Positions 17,262-25,261 of a stretch of DNA of 64,000 nt are shown here, piece after piece. Below the pieces are notes generated by a model. That model made no database searches, was not told where the DNA came from, and saw nothing but the letters and a program-made list of their open reading frames with translations. The translations under genes were made by a program, and so were the position numbers. The stretch lies in the NCBI RefSeq assembly GCF_007827975.1, contig NZ_VITT01000030.1, one strand, 5' to 3'. This stretch comes from Nitrospirillum viridazoti. GTDB taxonomy: Bacteria > Pseudomonadota > Alphaproteobacteria > Azospirillales > Azospirillaceae. The stretch's first letter is position 1. The number at the start of each line of letters is the position of its first letter.

Positions 17262-17722
17262 GACAGCGCCGCCAAAACCCGGCGCAAGGCGTCCTCGCTG
17301 ACATCACCAGTGATCCGCAACCTCACACCGGCCGGCAGCTCCACTTCGATCACGCCTGCGCCCATGGGCGCTCTCTCCGGGGGCGCGCTCTCCGGCACCT
17401 CGGGCACGATGGCCGGTTCGGGCAAAGCCCCGACGTCAATGACCGAGACCGGCACGAACCCCGTCAACTCGCCTGACCGGAATTGCTTGCGCCAAGTCGA
17501 TAGTTGGCCGGTGCTGATACCGTGCATCCGGCACGTCAGGCTCGGCGACGACCCCGGCGCCACGCTCTGCGCCAGCACCCGCAGCTTCTCCTCGGTACTC
17601 CAACGCCGCCGCCGCTCCGGCCCGCTCAAAACCTCGCCGTGCAGCTCCGGAGCGCTCGTATGAGCACTTCGAAGCGCTTCCTTGCCAATCGCCGATACCG
17701 CGTCCATGCTCCCACCGCTCAA
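17258..17722 (-). CDS. tnpA: IS66 accessory protein TnpA
   Basis: A 154-aa protein with the TnpA helix-turn-helix (RRRRWSTEEKLRVLAQSVAPG, then CRMHGISTGQLSTWRKQFR) and the typical C-terminal ending IEVELPAGVRLRITGDV and LRRVLAALS. It is the first gene of the IS66 operon and the likely DNA-binding partner in transposition. The exact start is uncertain; several in-frame Met codons lie at the N-terminus. Confidence 0.9.
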   Translation of the reverse strand: MSGGSMDAVSAIGKEALRSAHTSAPELHGEVLSGPERRRRWSTEEKLRVLAQSVAPGSSPSLTCRMHGISTGQLSTWRKQFRSGELTGFVPVSVIDVGALPEPAIVPEVPESAPPERAPMGAGVIEVELPAGVRLRITGDVSEDALRRVLAALS

Positions 17723-18098
17723 GCTGAGCGGCCAGCATGCCCATCAATAACGCCATGAGAAGGCGACCCTGCGCTGACGCTCTGATGTTTGTTGTCAAGG
17801 GGCGCAAGCAAAGGCTCTGATGTTTGTTGTCAAGGGGCGCAAGCAAAGGCTCCCCTTCGCGCCGTTGTCGCGGCGTCGGTTTGTCAGGCTGGGGGGCGTG
17901 CATGGTCGGCGGCGGGGCTCGAAGACGTCGGTGAACAAGCTCTGATACGCGGGTTGGTTACCGCAGTTCCGATTATTCGTCCGGGGCTGTCCCTGTCTTA
18001 CATCGGGCGTCGGTCGATGACCGGCCACAAAGCGTCAGCCGGGAATTCCCCATTCCGTGGCCCCGCCGCCGATGATGCACGCCCATGATGATGTGGCA
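17723..18098. other. Junction between the IS66 and IS110 elements
   Basis: 376 bases without a supported gene. It holds the outer end of IS66 (around ccctgcgctgacgc, 17767-17780), a 35-bp tandem repeat and the 3' flank of the IS110 transposase. The left end of IS110 must lie here but could not be placed. Confidence 0.4.
17779..17848. repeat. Two exact tandem copies of a 35-bp unit
   Basis: The unit begins gctctgatgtttgttgtcaa and ends gcgcaagcaaag. The copies start at 17779 and 17814 and appear identical. They lie just outside the IS66 tnpA gene. Confidence 0.85.
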
Positions 18099-19217
18099 TC
18101 AGGCGGTTTTCGGACGGACCTCCCGGGCGATCGCCCACATGAAGGCGGCCATCTCGCGTGCGATCGCGGTATTGACGACGACGCTGCACTTGCCTGCCTG
18201 GGTCAACGCCCTGTGCCGACGGCAAAGGCGCGATTGGGCCTTCCAGGCGATGTCGACGACGGGCTTGGGCAGTTTGTCGATGATGTAGCGCTTCTGCGCG
18301 CCGGCCCGAGGGGCATGTTTGTAGGACCAGGCACTCTCGATCAACATCGTCCGTGCCGCCGCGTTACCAGCTTTGGTGATCCCTCCGCGCCTGATGCTGT
18401 CGCCGGTGGATCGTTCGGAGGGCACAAGCCCAAGATATCCCATCAGTTGCCTTGGGCTGGCGAACCGCGAGAGATCGCCAACCTCGGCCATGAAGGTGAC
18501 GGCCGACACGAACTGGATGCCGCGCATCGCTTGCAAAGCGTCGACAACGGGCCCCAGGGACCACTCCGCCGTGGCTTCAGACAGATAGTGCTCCAACCGC
18601 TTCTGGCGTTCCTCCGCGTCCCGTACCGCCCCGATCATCTCCGCGAGCGTCACCTGCTGCGCACGGTGGGACATCGCCTGCTCCGACAGCCAGCGGTGAT
18701 GCCGGGCACCCCACGTCGTCTTGCCCGGGAAGCTGCGGCCGTGGCGCAACAGAAAGGATGTGACGTGCTGACGTTTGCCTCGGACGTCGCGGACAGCCGA
18801 AGAACGAGCCCGCACCAGGTCACGAACTGCCTCATGCGCTTCATCCGGAACCCAGACCGGTGTCAGCTCACCGGCCCGCAGCAGCTTGGCCAGCCCTTCC
18901 GCGTCGCGCCGGTTCGTCTTTACCCGATCCCCCGGACGTTGCGGGATCAGCGAAGGCGCCACCACCATGCAAGCATGGCCGAGGTCGGTCAGCCAGCGAT
19001 GCAGGCTATAGCCGGTCGGGCCCGCCTCATAACAAAACTGAAGCCGCCCATACTTCACCCCGAGCTTCGCCGCGAGTTTGCGGGTGGCTTCAGGCGTATT
19101 GTCGACTTCTCCCAGATAGCGGACCTCCCCGTTCCGGCCGCCTTCGGCGACGGCAACAGCGTTCCGTAACTTCGAAACGTCCAATCCAATATAGGCTTCG
19201 CTGCTATACTGCTCCAT
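18099..19217 (-). CDS. IS110-family transposase, 372 aa
   Basis: It has the N-terminal RuvC-like DEDD domain, beginning YIGLDVSKLRNAVAV and continuing with the conserved CYEAGPTGY and DRVKTNRRDAEGLAKLL. The C-terminal transposase_20 domain contains MRGIQFVSAVTFMAEVGDLSRF, LMGYLGLVPSE and STGDSIRRGGITKAGN with the catalytic serine. The length is typical. Family members act with a bridge RNA made from a non-coding end of the element. The gene looks intact. Its insertion truncates the GGDEF/EAL-like gene on its right. Confidence 0.93.
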   Translation of the reverse strand: MEQYSSEAYIGLDVSKLRNAVAVAEGGRNGEVRYLGEVDNTPEATRKLAAKLGVKYGRLQFCYEAGPTGYSLHRWLTDLGHACMVVAPSLIPQRPGDRVKTNRRDAEGLAKLLRAGELTPVWVPDEAHEAVRDLVRARSSAVRDVRGKRQHVTSFLLRHGRSFPGKTTWGARHHRWLSEQAMSHRAQQVTLAEMIGAVRDAEERQKRLEHYLSEATAEWSLGPVVDALQAMRGIQFVSAVTFMAEVGDLSRFASPRQLMGYLGLVPSERSTGDSIRRGGITKAGNAAARTMLIESAWSYKHAPRAGAQKRYIIDKLPKPVVDIAWKAQSRLCRRHRALTQAGKCSVVVNTAIAREMAAFMWAIAREVRPKTA

Positions 19218-19325
19218 GGCTCGTCCTCCTCACGGTGAGGAAAGGCTCAATACCACGAGCAACCCTCGATCCGCGTGACTGCGGGGACGAGCCACCTCAC
19301 CTCGGACAAACATCCGGTCTTACTT
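19218..19325 (-). mobile_element. Non-coding end of the IS110 element with inverted repeats, possible bridge-RNA region
   Basis: Between the transposase start and the broken gene at about 19325 lies a structured sequence: ggctcgtcc and ggacgagcc form distant complementary arms (about 19217-19225 and 19287-19295), and tcctcacggtgagga is a local hairpin. IS110-group elements encode the bridge RNA upstream of the transposase, IS1111-group elements downstream. Which applies here is not shown by the sequence. Confidence 0.4.
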
Positions 19326-20465
19326 TGCACCCGCCGCCGCGAAGGTTGGAAGGTCCCGGCTTTGAAGTTTGGTCGCGACAGTCACGCTGCGCCCGAATGG
19401 CCGCAGGGAATTGATCAATTCGCGAAGGCGGCCTTCAGGTATTCCATCCGGCAAATCCTCCAAGCGATAATTCAGGAAGGGGCGGAGGTGCGCCGGAATG
19501 CGTCCCACCAAGTCGACAACCTGCTGCCGCCGGCTGTTGACCGATATGCTTTCGTAGTGAACGGGGAGGGAAAGAAAGAAGCGGAAGCGGTTCTCGTACA
19601 GCTCCAGGTAAGTTTCGATGGCTCCCTGAATGATCACGAGATCGAGGTCCAGGACCTCCATGGGATTGGCACTGGTACCCAAGAGCGTCCCGGTGCCCCA
19701 AAACGCGTGACTGCCCCGCATGCGGCGGGCTCGGGCGATATAGAGAAACAGCACTTGCCGGGTGACGTCCCAAGCAGGCTGGTACATGACCTCCACCGCT
19801 TCAGCCGGGACGCTCCGCCACGGTTCAGCCCAAGCGGTGCCGCTGCTTACCTGCTGCTCCGGTGCGGGCCGGGCCATGGACTTCGCGACCGCTTCCAACA
19901 GCTCATCCAGTGAGGTGGCCTGGAGGTGTAGCGTGCCATCCACAATTCCGACCACGGACGTCACCTGGATGGTGGAGGTGTCTGATTCTCCCAACAGCAG
20001 GCGCTGCAGATCTTCGATGATCCTTCCACATATAAGGCTCGCTTGGCGATTACCCAGCTGTGCGAAGACGATCACAAAGGTTCCCTCGCCATGGCGGAAA
20101 AACAGGTCGTGTGGGGAGAGAACATCCGCCAACAGGCGTTCCGCCAAAGTCAGCACCTTGCTTCGGACGGCATTCCATCGTTCGCCCAGCTTCACCTTCA
20201 AACTATCAAGGCCGATCATCTGTACGCTGCCAGCGGCCACGTGCGACCTTCCGGCCAGAATGGACCGCAACCGGTCGTTCAACTCGATCTCGGACGCGGG
20301 CGCAGGCGTGGGTGGTGGAGCACCGTTCCCAGCTTTCCCTGCCGCCGGCAATGGCGGCGGCGGTTCGCCGTCCTTCAGCCACGACGTGATCTTGTCGAGG
20401 AAAGCAGACACGTGGGCGAACCTTTCGGGGCGGCGCCGTCCGAAGATCGTCGCCTCTTGTGCCAT
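19320..20465 (-). pseudogene. Degenerate GGDEF/EAL-type signalling protein, truncated by IS110
   Basis: The frame gives 381 residues. A Pro-rich linker is followed by a GGDEF-like fold in which the signature is replaced by RHGEGTFVIVF (about 145-155), so cyclase activity is unlikely. After about residue 220 comes an EAL-like start (VMYQPAWDV) without the catalytic ExLxR residues; FRFFLSLPVHYESI matches the family's strand pattern. The EAL-like part is only ~155 residues and ends in FAAAGAK at the IS110 junction, where a full domain has ~240. It would be a c-di-GMP-binding or protein-interaction module rather than an enzyme. It is the third gene of a cache-HAMP operon and no C-terminal remainder was found beyond IS110. 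Confidence 0.65.
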
Positions 20466-20474
20466 CAGGTGGGC

Positions 20475-21596
20475 TTAATAGATTTCCCGCGAAAATGACC
20501 GGACGACCTTGGCAAGATTCTCCAGCACCGCAACTGTGCGCGGCCCGGCGGCGGAACATTCGGGGGTGAGGGCGCCATTTCCTGATGAAGGATCAGGATT
20601 GGCGCCGACCGGCGGATCATCACCGCGGATTTGCTCAATGGCAGTCAAAATCTCGCGCTCGACCGTCCAACTCATGGTTTCAAGCCATGCCGCCTTTTCC
20701 TGCTCGGTGCGCTGCCGCTCCGCCTCCTGCTGGCGCCGCAGGTCTTCCAGCAGCGATGCGGTTTGACGCAACCCATCCACCGCACGGGCCATCGTCCCCA
20801 GTTCGTCCTTGGCATGTAGGCCGGGAACCGTCACCGAATAGTCCTGGCGTGTGAGGTCCTGCAGGGTCCGGGTCAACGCCATGATCGGCGCCGAAACCGC
20901 CCGGATGATGACGATGACCAGGAGGATGGCGATCATGCCGACCGCGACCACGGCAGCGGCAAAGGCCAGTCGGCCCGTGTACATGGAGCTTTTCAGGCGA
21001 GCGATGCGCTCCTCTTCCAATATGTCGAACTTGGACGCCAAGCTGGCGACGAGATGCTTGGTTTCGTCGTAGGCGCGGGCGGTCGCGCTCATCATGGTCA
21101 GGGCGGTACCGGGGTCAGAATCCACCATGTCGACCACCAGTGCCGCCGCTTTGGTGAACTGACGGGCATGGCCCTGGATCTCGGTAAGCGCGGCGCCATC
21201 CGCGGACTGTTCCGGGACAGCAGCGATCAGGGCGGCGGAGAGATCATCCACCACCTTCAAGTCATTGGCCGCATCATGCGCCATGCGGGTGATCTTTGGG
21301 GCGTCGCTTTCCTCCGCCGCCACGGAAACCAACCTGTAGAGGGAGGTCATGGTGGTGTCGAGCTTGGTGTCGAACGCCGCCACCTTTTGCTGGGGTCTGA
21401 GAACATCCTGGTCCAGCGCCGTGACGTGAAGGGCGTCCGTTGTCAGCAGGGCAAAGGCGCCGCTGCCGATGCCCACAAGAACGATCAGCAAGATCGCGGG
21501 GGCGGCCGCAACCTTGGCGAATATCGGCATATTGTGCAGCCGCAGCATGGCCCTATGTCCCGCTTCATTCTCTGCAAAAGTATTAGGTGTCGTCAT
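20475..21596 (-). CDS. Membrane HAMP-domain protein without an output domain
   Basis: A 373-aa inner-membrane protein laid out like a chemoreceptor: a first membrane helix (about residues 30-52, AAPAILLIVLVGIGSGAFALL), a helical periplasmic bundle, a second membrane helix (about 208-232), then HAMP (ALTRTLQDLTRQDYSV and KDELGTMARAVDGLRQTA) and a coiled coil. The methyl-accepting signalling hairpin is missing, and the remaining ~80 residues are unlike MCP. It overlaps the upstream cache gene by 4 bases (ATGA) and lies 9 bases before the GGDEF/EAL-like gene. A split receptor that passes a periplasmic signal to the neighbouring cytosolic protein is the likely role (inference). Confidence 0.8.
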   Translation of the reverse strand: MTTPNTFAENEAGHRAMLRLHNMPIFAKVAAAPAILLIVLVGIGSGAFALLTTDALHVTALDQDVLRPQQKVAAFDTKLDTTMTSLYRLVSVAAEESDAPKITRMAHDAANDLKVVDDLSAALIAAVPEQSADGAALTEIQGHARQFTKAAALVVDMVDSDPGTALTMMSATARAYDETKHLVASLASKFDILEEERIARLKSSMYTGRLAFAAAVVAVGMIAILLVIVIIRAVSAPIMALTRTLQDLTRQDYSVTVPGLHAKDELGTMARAVDGLRQTASLLEDLRRQQEAERQRTEQEKAAWLETMSWTVEREILTAIEQIRGDDPPVGANPDPSSGNGALTPECSAAGPRTVAVLENLAKVVRSFSREIY

Positions 21597-22051
21597 GGCT
21601 TGTATATGCCGACACAGACAATGACGCTGTCCGAGCGTTCGCAGTATGTAGATTTTCTGGATATCTTCCTGGTGGACGGATCGGTGAATTTATAGTCGTG
21701 CCAAAACTTGTCTTTCTTCTCGGCTAAAGAAATTCGTTCCCGGATATAATAGATGCCGTCCACGTCTTGGATATCGATGAGGTTCTTGCCGACGAGTTTT
21801 GGATTGGCGCCATGGGCCAGGCAGTTTCCTGAAAAATCATAGACGACGACATAAAGGTCACGATCTATGAAACGAGGCGATTTGGCCGTGATTTCGGAGT
21901 ACGCGGTCTCTGGGCTGGTTTGCTTAAGATAAGCGACGGCCTTTCGCGTCATCGCGATCGCGTCTTCGGCCGTACCGTTCTCGCCTGCCCATGCCGGGAG
22001 GGTCAGGAAAGAGAGCAGCAGCGAGAAGGCCAGGATAGAGAGCCTGTGCAT
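21593..22051 (-). CDS. Periplasmic single-cache ligand-binding protein
   Basis: ATG 22051 is chosen because aagga lies about 8 bases upstream and the product then starts with a signal peptide (MHRLSILAFSLLLSFLTLPAWA); the frame is open to 22132. The mature part is one cache-type sensor domain: AIAMTRKAVAYLKQ, DRDLYVVVYDFSGNCLAHGANPKLVG, then KDKFWHDYKFTDP and CERSDSVIVCVGIY. Such soluble cache proteins bind small ligands in the periplasm and present them to membrane partners. It is the first gene of the operon with the HAMP protein and the GGDEF/EAL-like protein. Confidence 0.82.
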   Translation of the reverse strand: MHRLSILAFSLLLSFLTLPAWAGENGTAEDAIAMTRKAVAYLKQTSPETAYSEITAKSPRFIDRDLYVVVYDFSGNCLAHGANPKLVGKNLIDIQDVDGIYYIRERISLAEKKDKFWHDYKFTDPSTRKISRKSTYCERSDSVIVCVGIYKP

Positions 22052-22132
22052 CACCATTGTCCTTGGCATTAAGGATTTTCTTGAGATGTTCCGTGGACTC
22101 AGTTTTTTCAGCAGCTTGTACAGTGACGGCAA

Positions 22133-22595
22133 TATCTTAAGGAATCGTTGCGCTGGTAGGTGATTGAAGCAATAAACTTGGCATTAAATGGCCATATTTT
22201 TATCAGATTCGTTTATTAATAATGCGCACATGCTGTTCTGTTATAAATTCATAAATAAAAAGTAAATTAGACTATCTATAATATATTAGATATAAAATAT
22301 ATCGGCTTTATAGATGCTTATTTGGATTTATAATTGATGTTTTATTAAATTAAAATTTTGGCAAACAATATGATAGCGGTAATATATTTGTGAGTTATGT
22401 ATTATTAGTAGACCTATTAGTCATATAAACACAGATCTATAAGAGTTGAATGTTTTCTTAACGATTGATAGATCGCAGGCTTTCTCAAAAGAACATCATC
22501 AGAATATGCGGAAGTATGTGTTGCTCAGCTTGCGAGGTTGGCCAGTTAACCGAAACAAGGCCGCCTTTGTCTTACGGGAGCGAGTTGGGGATAAA
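22133..22595. promoter_or_regulatory. AT-rich divergent regulatory region between two sensory operons
   Basis: About 300 bases (22165-22450) are dominated by A and T, with long words such as taatatattagatataaaatata, in an otherwise GC-rich window. It separates the leftward cache-HAMP operon from the rightward TonB-receptor operon and must hold both promoters. It has no convincing ORF except the 5' extension of the receptor frame. AT-rich DNA of this type is the usual target of MucR/H-NS-like silencers; a MucR-family gene lies at 6431. Confidence 0.6.
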
Positions 22596-24641
22596 ATGAA
22601 GAACACCGCATCTTTCAAGTCCAGTCTCTTACATACGCCCTCACGGTTGGTGCCGTTGTTGTTGGGAACCTTGGTTGGCTTAGCCGCTGCTTCCAGCGCG
22701 CAAGCCCAGTCGATGAACTACGGGTCGTTGGAAGATTTGTTCGGTGAAGCGGTGACGACGTCCGCGACCGGCAAGCCGCAGCGTGCCAGTGAAGCACCGG
22801 CGCCCATGACCATCATCAATGCGGAGGAGATCGCCCGCTCGGGTGCCCGCACCATCCCCGACATCCTGAACCGTGTGGCTGGTGTGGATGTGGAGACGTG
22901 GGGTGTCAGCGGCGCCGATGTCGGCGTCGATGGCTACAACCAGGGCAACAACCCGCGCCTGCTGGTGCTGGTGAACGGCCGCCAGGTCTATCTGGACCAT
23001 TATGGCGTCACCATCTGGTCCGCCATCCCGGTGCAACTGGCGGAAATCCGCCAGATCGAGGTTGTGAAGGGCCCGCAGGCCGCGCTGTTCGGCTTCAACG
23101 CCGTCTCCGGCGTCGTCAATATCATCACCTACAATCCACTGTACGATAATGTAGGGTCCGCCCAGGTGACGGTGGGCACGCAGGGCCAGAAGGAAGTCAG
23201 CGTCGTCAAAAGCGTGAAGCTGGGCGACAAGGTCGGTGTGCGCCTGTCCGCCGGTGGCTGGAACATGGATGAATACGGGACATCCTCGGACGCGCTGGTC
23301 CGCCATCTACGGGACAACCAGTCCCTGCGCCGCACGGCGTCTTTGGACAGCCTGGCCCAGATCACGTCCAACGTTCAAGCCGGCTTCGAGGGTACCTGGG
23401 CTCGTGCCGACCTGTTCGAGGTGGGTGCGCTGCAGGAACCGCACCAGGGCATTTACCAGACCCACTCCTACAAGGGCACGGTCAAGGCCGACACCGATTG
23501 GGGCCTGATCGAGGCCACAGCCTACAACAACCACCTGGATTTCACGCTGCATTATGTCAGTGCCGGCGCGCCGGGCACCTACGCCAGCACGACCGACACC
23601 ACCGTGGTCCAGGTGCAGGATCTGGTGAAGATCACGCCCACCCTCACCACACGCGTCGCGATGGAGTACCGCGACAACAGCATCGATTCCACGCCGGTCA
23701 AGGGCGCCACGACGGGGTACCAGGATTTCGCCCTGTCGAACATGTACGACTGGCAGATCGATGACGCCGTCACGCTGACGGTCGCGGGCCGCTGGGACCA
23801 TACTGCCCTGACCCGTGACGGCTTCACGCCCGTACCCTTCACCAAGGCCGATTACGACCGCAGTTTCGACAGCTTCTCCTACAACACTGGCCTTGTATGG
23901 CGCCCGACGGCGGACGACACGGTCACGGTCACGGCCGGCCGGGGCATCCAGTCGCCCACCCTGATCGAACTGGGCAACAACACGCTGAGCCAGCCGGCCC
24001 CCGGTTCGGTCCAGGTCACCGGTAATCCCAATGTCAACCCCACGGTGGTGACCAACTACGAAGTCGGTTACCAGCGGGCCGTGGCTGCCATCGGCGGGTC
24101 GGCGAAGGTATCGGTCCTGTATCAGAAGACTCAGGACTACAAGTCCATCGCCTTGACCACCGTCCATTTCGTCAACGGCTACCCCACCATTTTCCTGGGC
24201 CAGAATTTCGGCAGCAGCAAGGAATGGGGGACCGAGGTGGAACTCCGCGGCAAGATCGGCGCCGTGCGGTGGAGCGCGTCGTGGGATTGGTTGAATCCCA
24301 CCGATGCTTTCACCTTCGCCCCCGGCACGGTCACCGCCAACTTCCAGAAGTCCACGCCCAAGAACACGGTGAGGGGCAACGTCGGCTATGACTTCGGCCG
24401 TTTCACCACCGACCTGTTCCTGATATGGCGGTCCGACTATCAGGCCTTCATCACCTACGCTGGGAATCAACTTTACAACGTCAGCCCCGGCCTGACGGCC
24501 CAGGCGGCCGTCTCCTACAAGGTCAGCGACGATTTCTCCCTGACGCTGGCGGGCAGCAACCTGCTGCAGGACCACACCCAGTTGGCTGTGACGCCCAAGG
24601 CGGAACGGCGTGTCTGGGGCACGGCCACGTACAAGTTCTAA
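22596..24641 (+). CDS. TonB-dependent outer-membrane receptor
   Basis: The start is set at ATG 22596, giving 681 aa with a signal peptide (RLVPLLLGTLVGLAAASSAQA); an open frame extends to 22446 but lies in the AT-rich spacer. The plug domain contains PAPMTIINAEEIARSGARTIPDILNRV, LVLVNGRQVY and IEVVKGPQAALFGFNAVSGVVNI; a 22-strand-type barrel follows and ends in aromatic Phe (WGTATYKF), the outer-membrane assembly signal. The substrate cannot be told (siderophore, cobalamin or another TonB ligand). It is followed after 12 bases by a YfiR-like periplasmic protein and then a chemoreceptor, so uptake and sensing appear linked. Confidence 0.9.
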   Translation: MKNTASFKSSLLHTPSRLVPLLLGTLVGLAAASSAQAQSMNYGSLEDLFGEAVTTSATGKPQRASEAPAPMTIINAEEIARSGARTIPDILNRVAGVDVETWGVSGADVGVDGYNQGNNPRLLVLVNGRQVYLDHYGVTIWSAIPVQLAEIRQIEVVKGPQAALFGFNAVSGVVNIITYNPLYDNVGSAQVTVGTQGQKEVSVVKSVKLGDKVGVRLSAGGWNMDEYGTSSDALVRHLRDNQSLRRTASLDSLAQITSNVQAGFEGTWARADLFEVGALQEPHQGIYQTHSYKGTVKADTDWGLIEATAYNNHLDFTLHYVSAGAPGTYASTTDTTVVQVQDLVKITPTLTTRVAMEYRDNSIDSTPVKGATTGYQDFALSNMYDWQIDDAVTLTVAGRWDHTALTRDGFTPVPFTKADYDRSFDSFSYNTGLVWRPTADDTVTVTAGRGIQSPTLIELGNNTLSQPAPGSVQVTGNPNVNPTVVTNYEVGYQRAVAAIGGSAKVSVLYQKTQDYKSIALTTVHFVNGYPTIFLGQNFGSSKEWGTEVELRGKIGAVRWSASWDWLNPTDAFTFAPGTVTANFQKSTPKNTVRGNVGYDFGRFTTDLFLIWRSDYQAFITYAGNQLYNVSPGLTAQAAVSYKVSDDFSLTLAGSNLLQDHTQLAVTPKAERRVWGTATYKF

Positions 24642-24653
24642 GGGGGAAGTCCG

Positions 24654-25112
24654 ATGAACAGCATGATCCTGAAGACCGCAGCACTGGCCGCCGCCTTGTC
24701 GGCGTCCAGCCTGGCGGGCGCCGCGGAGATGGACGCCAAGCAGGTGACCATCGCGGCCAAGGCCCTGGGCTTCCTGACCACTAAGGCGCCCGCCGGCGCC
24801 AAGGTGGTGGTAACCGCCGGCGCCGCCCCCGTGGCGGCGGTGCAGGCGGCGCTGCCGGGTGCCGCCGTTACGGCCGGTGACGCGGCACCCGGCGCCTACG
24901 CCGTGTTCGTGTCCTCCGCCGCCGAGGGCAAGAAGGCGCTGGCCAAGGGCACCGTCACCGTGGGCAACGACGTCGCCTGCGTCGATGCCGGCGGCTGCGT
25001 CATCGCCGTCGAGACGACGCCCAAGGTCACCATCTACGTCAGCAAGGCGGCGGCAAGCGCTGCGGGCGTCGAGTTCGACCCGAACTTCAAGATGATGGTC
25101 ACCGAAAAGTAG
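24654..25112 (+). CDS. Secreted YfiR-like (DUF4154-like) protein, 152 aa
   Basis: It has a signal peptide (ILKTAALAAALSASSLAGAAE), then an Ala-rich alpha/beta domain. The C-terminal half follows the YfiR pattern: TVTVGNDVACVDAGGCVIAV (with two cysteines that could form a disulfide), then PKVTIYVSKAAASAAGVEFDPNFKMMV. YfiR proteins sit in the periplasm and inhibit or modulate a membrane signalling partner. The assignment is by pattern only. Its position between a TonB receptor and a chemoreceptor supports a periplasmic coupling role. Confidence 0.65.
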   Translation: MNSMILKTAALAAALSASSLAGAAEMDAKQVTIAAKALGFLTTKAPAGAKVVVTAGAAPVAAVQAALPGAAVTAGDAAPGAYAVFVSSAAEGKKALAKGTVTVGNDVACVDAGGCVIAVETTPKVTIYVSKAAASAAGVEFDPNFKMMVTEK

Positions 25113-25261
25113 TGACCCGGGGCCAGGTGCCCCGGGGAGGGCGGGGTGGGCGGTTGGGTTGGGCCGTTCATCCCGTCGTCGCCCTGGGCGCCCGCCCCCG
25201 GCAGCGAAGAACCATGGGCGTAAGCCCCGGCCCAGCACTAATGGCCGGCACTGGTGGAAGG

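Larger units (their letters stand above)
12117..17760 (-). mobile_element. IS66-family remnant, interrupted and lacking its left end
   Basis: Read leftward it holds tnpA (17722-17258), tnpB (17261-16914), tnpC in two pieces (16811-15436 and about 12856-12632) and a truncated ORF-3 passenger. The tnpC gap contains a foreign element with a serine recombinase. No matching terminal inverted repeats were found at the two ends, so both limits are approximate and the element is probably not autonomous. Confidence 0.8.

Noticed and set aside
17779..17848. Possible CRISPR array
   Set aside because: Only two directly adjacent copies without spacers, and no cas genes in the window.
23307..25238. 643-codon minus-strand frame opposite the TonB receptor
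   Set aside because: No domain motifs. The plus strand has signal peptide, plug and barrel signatures.
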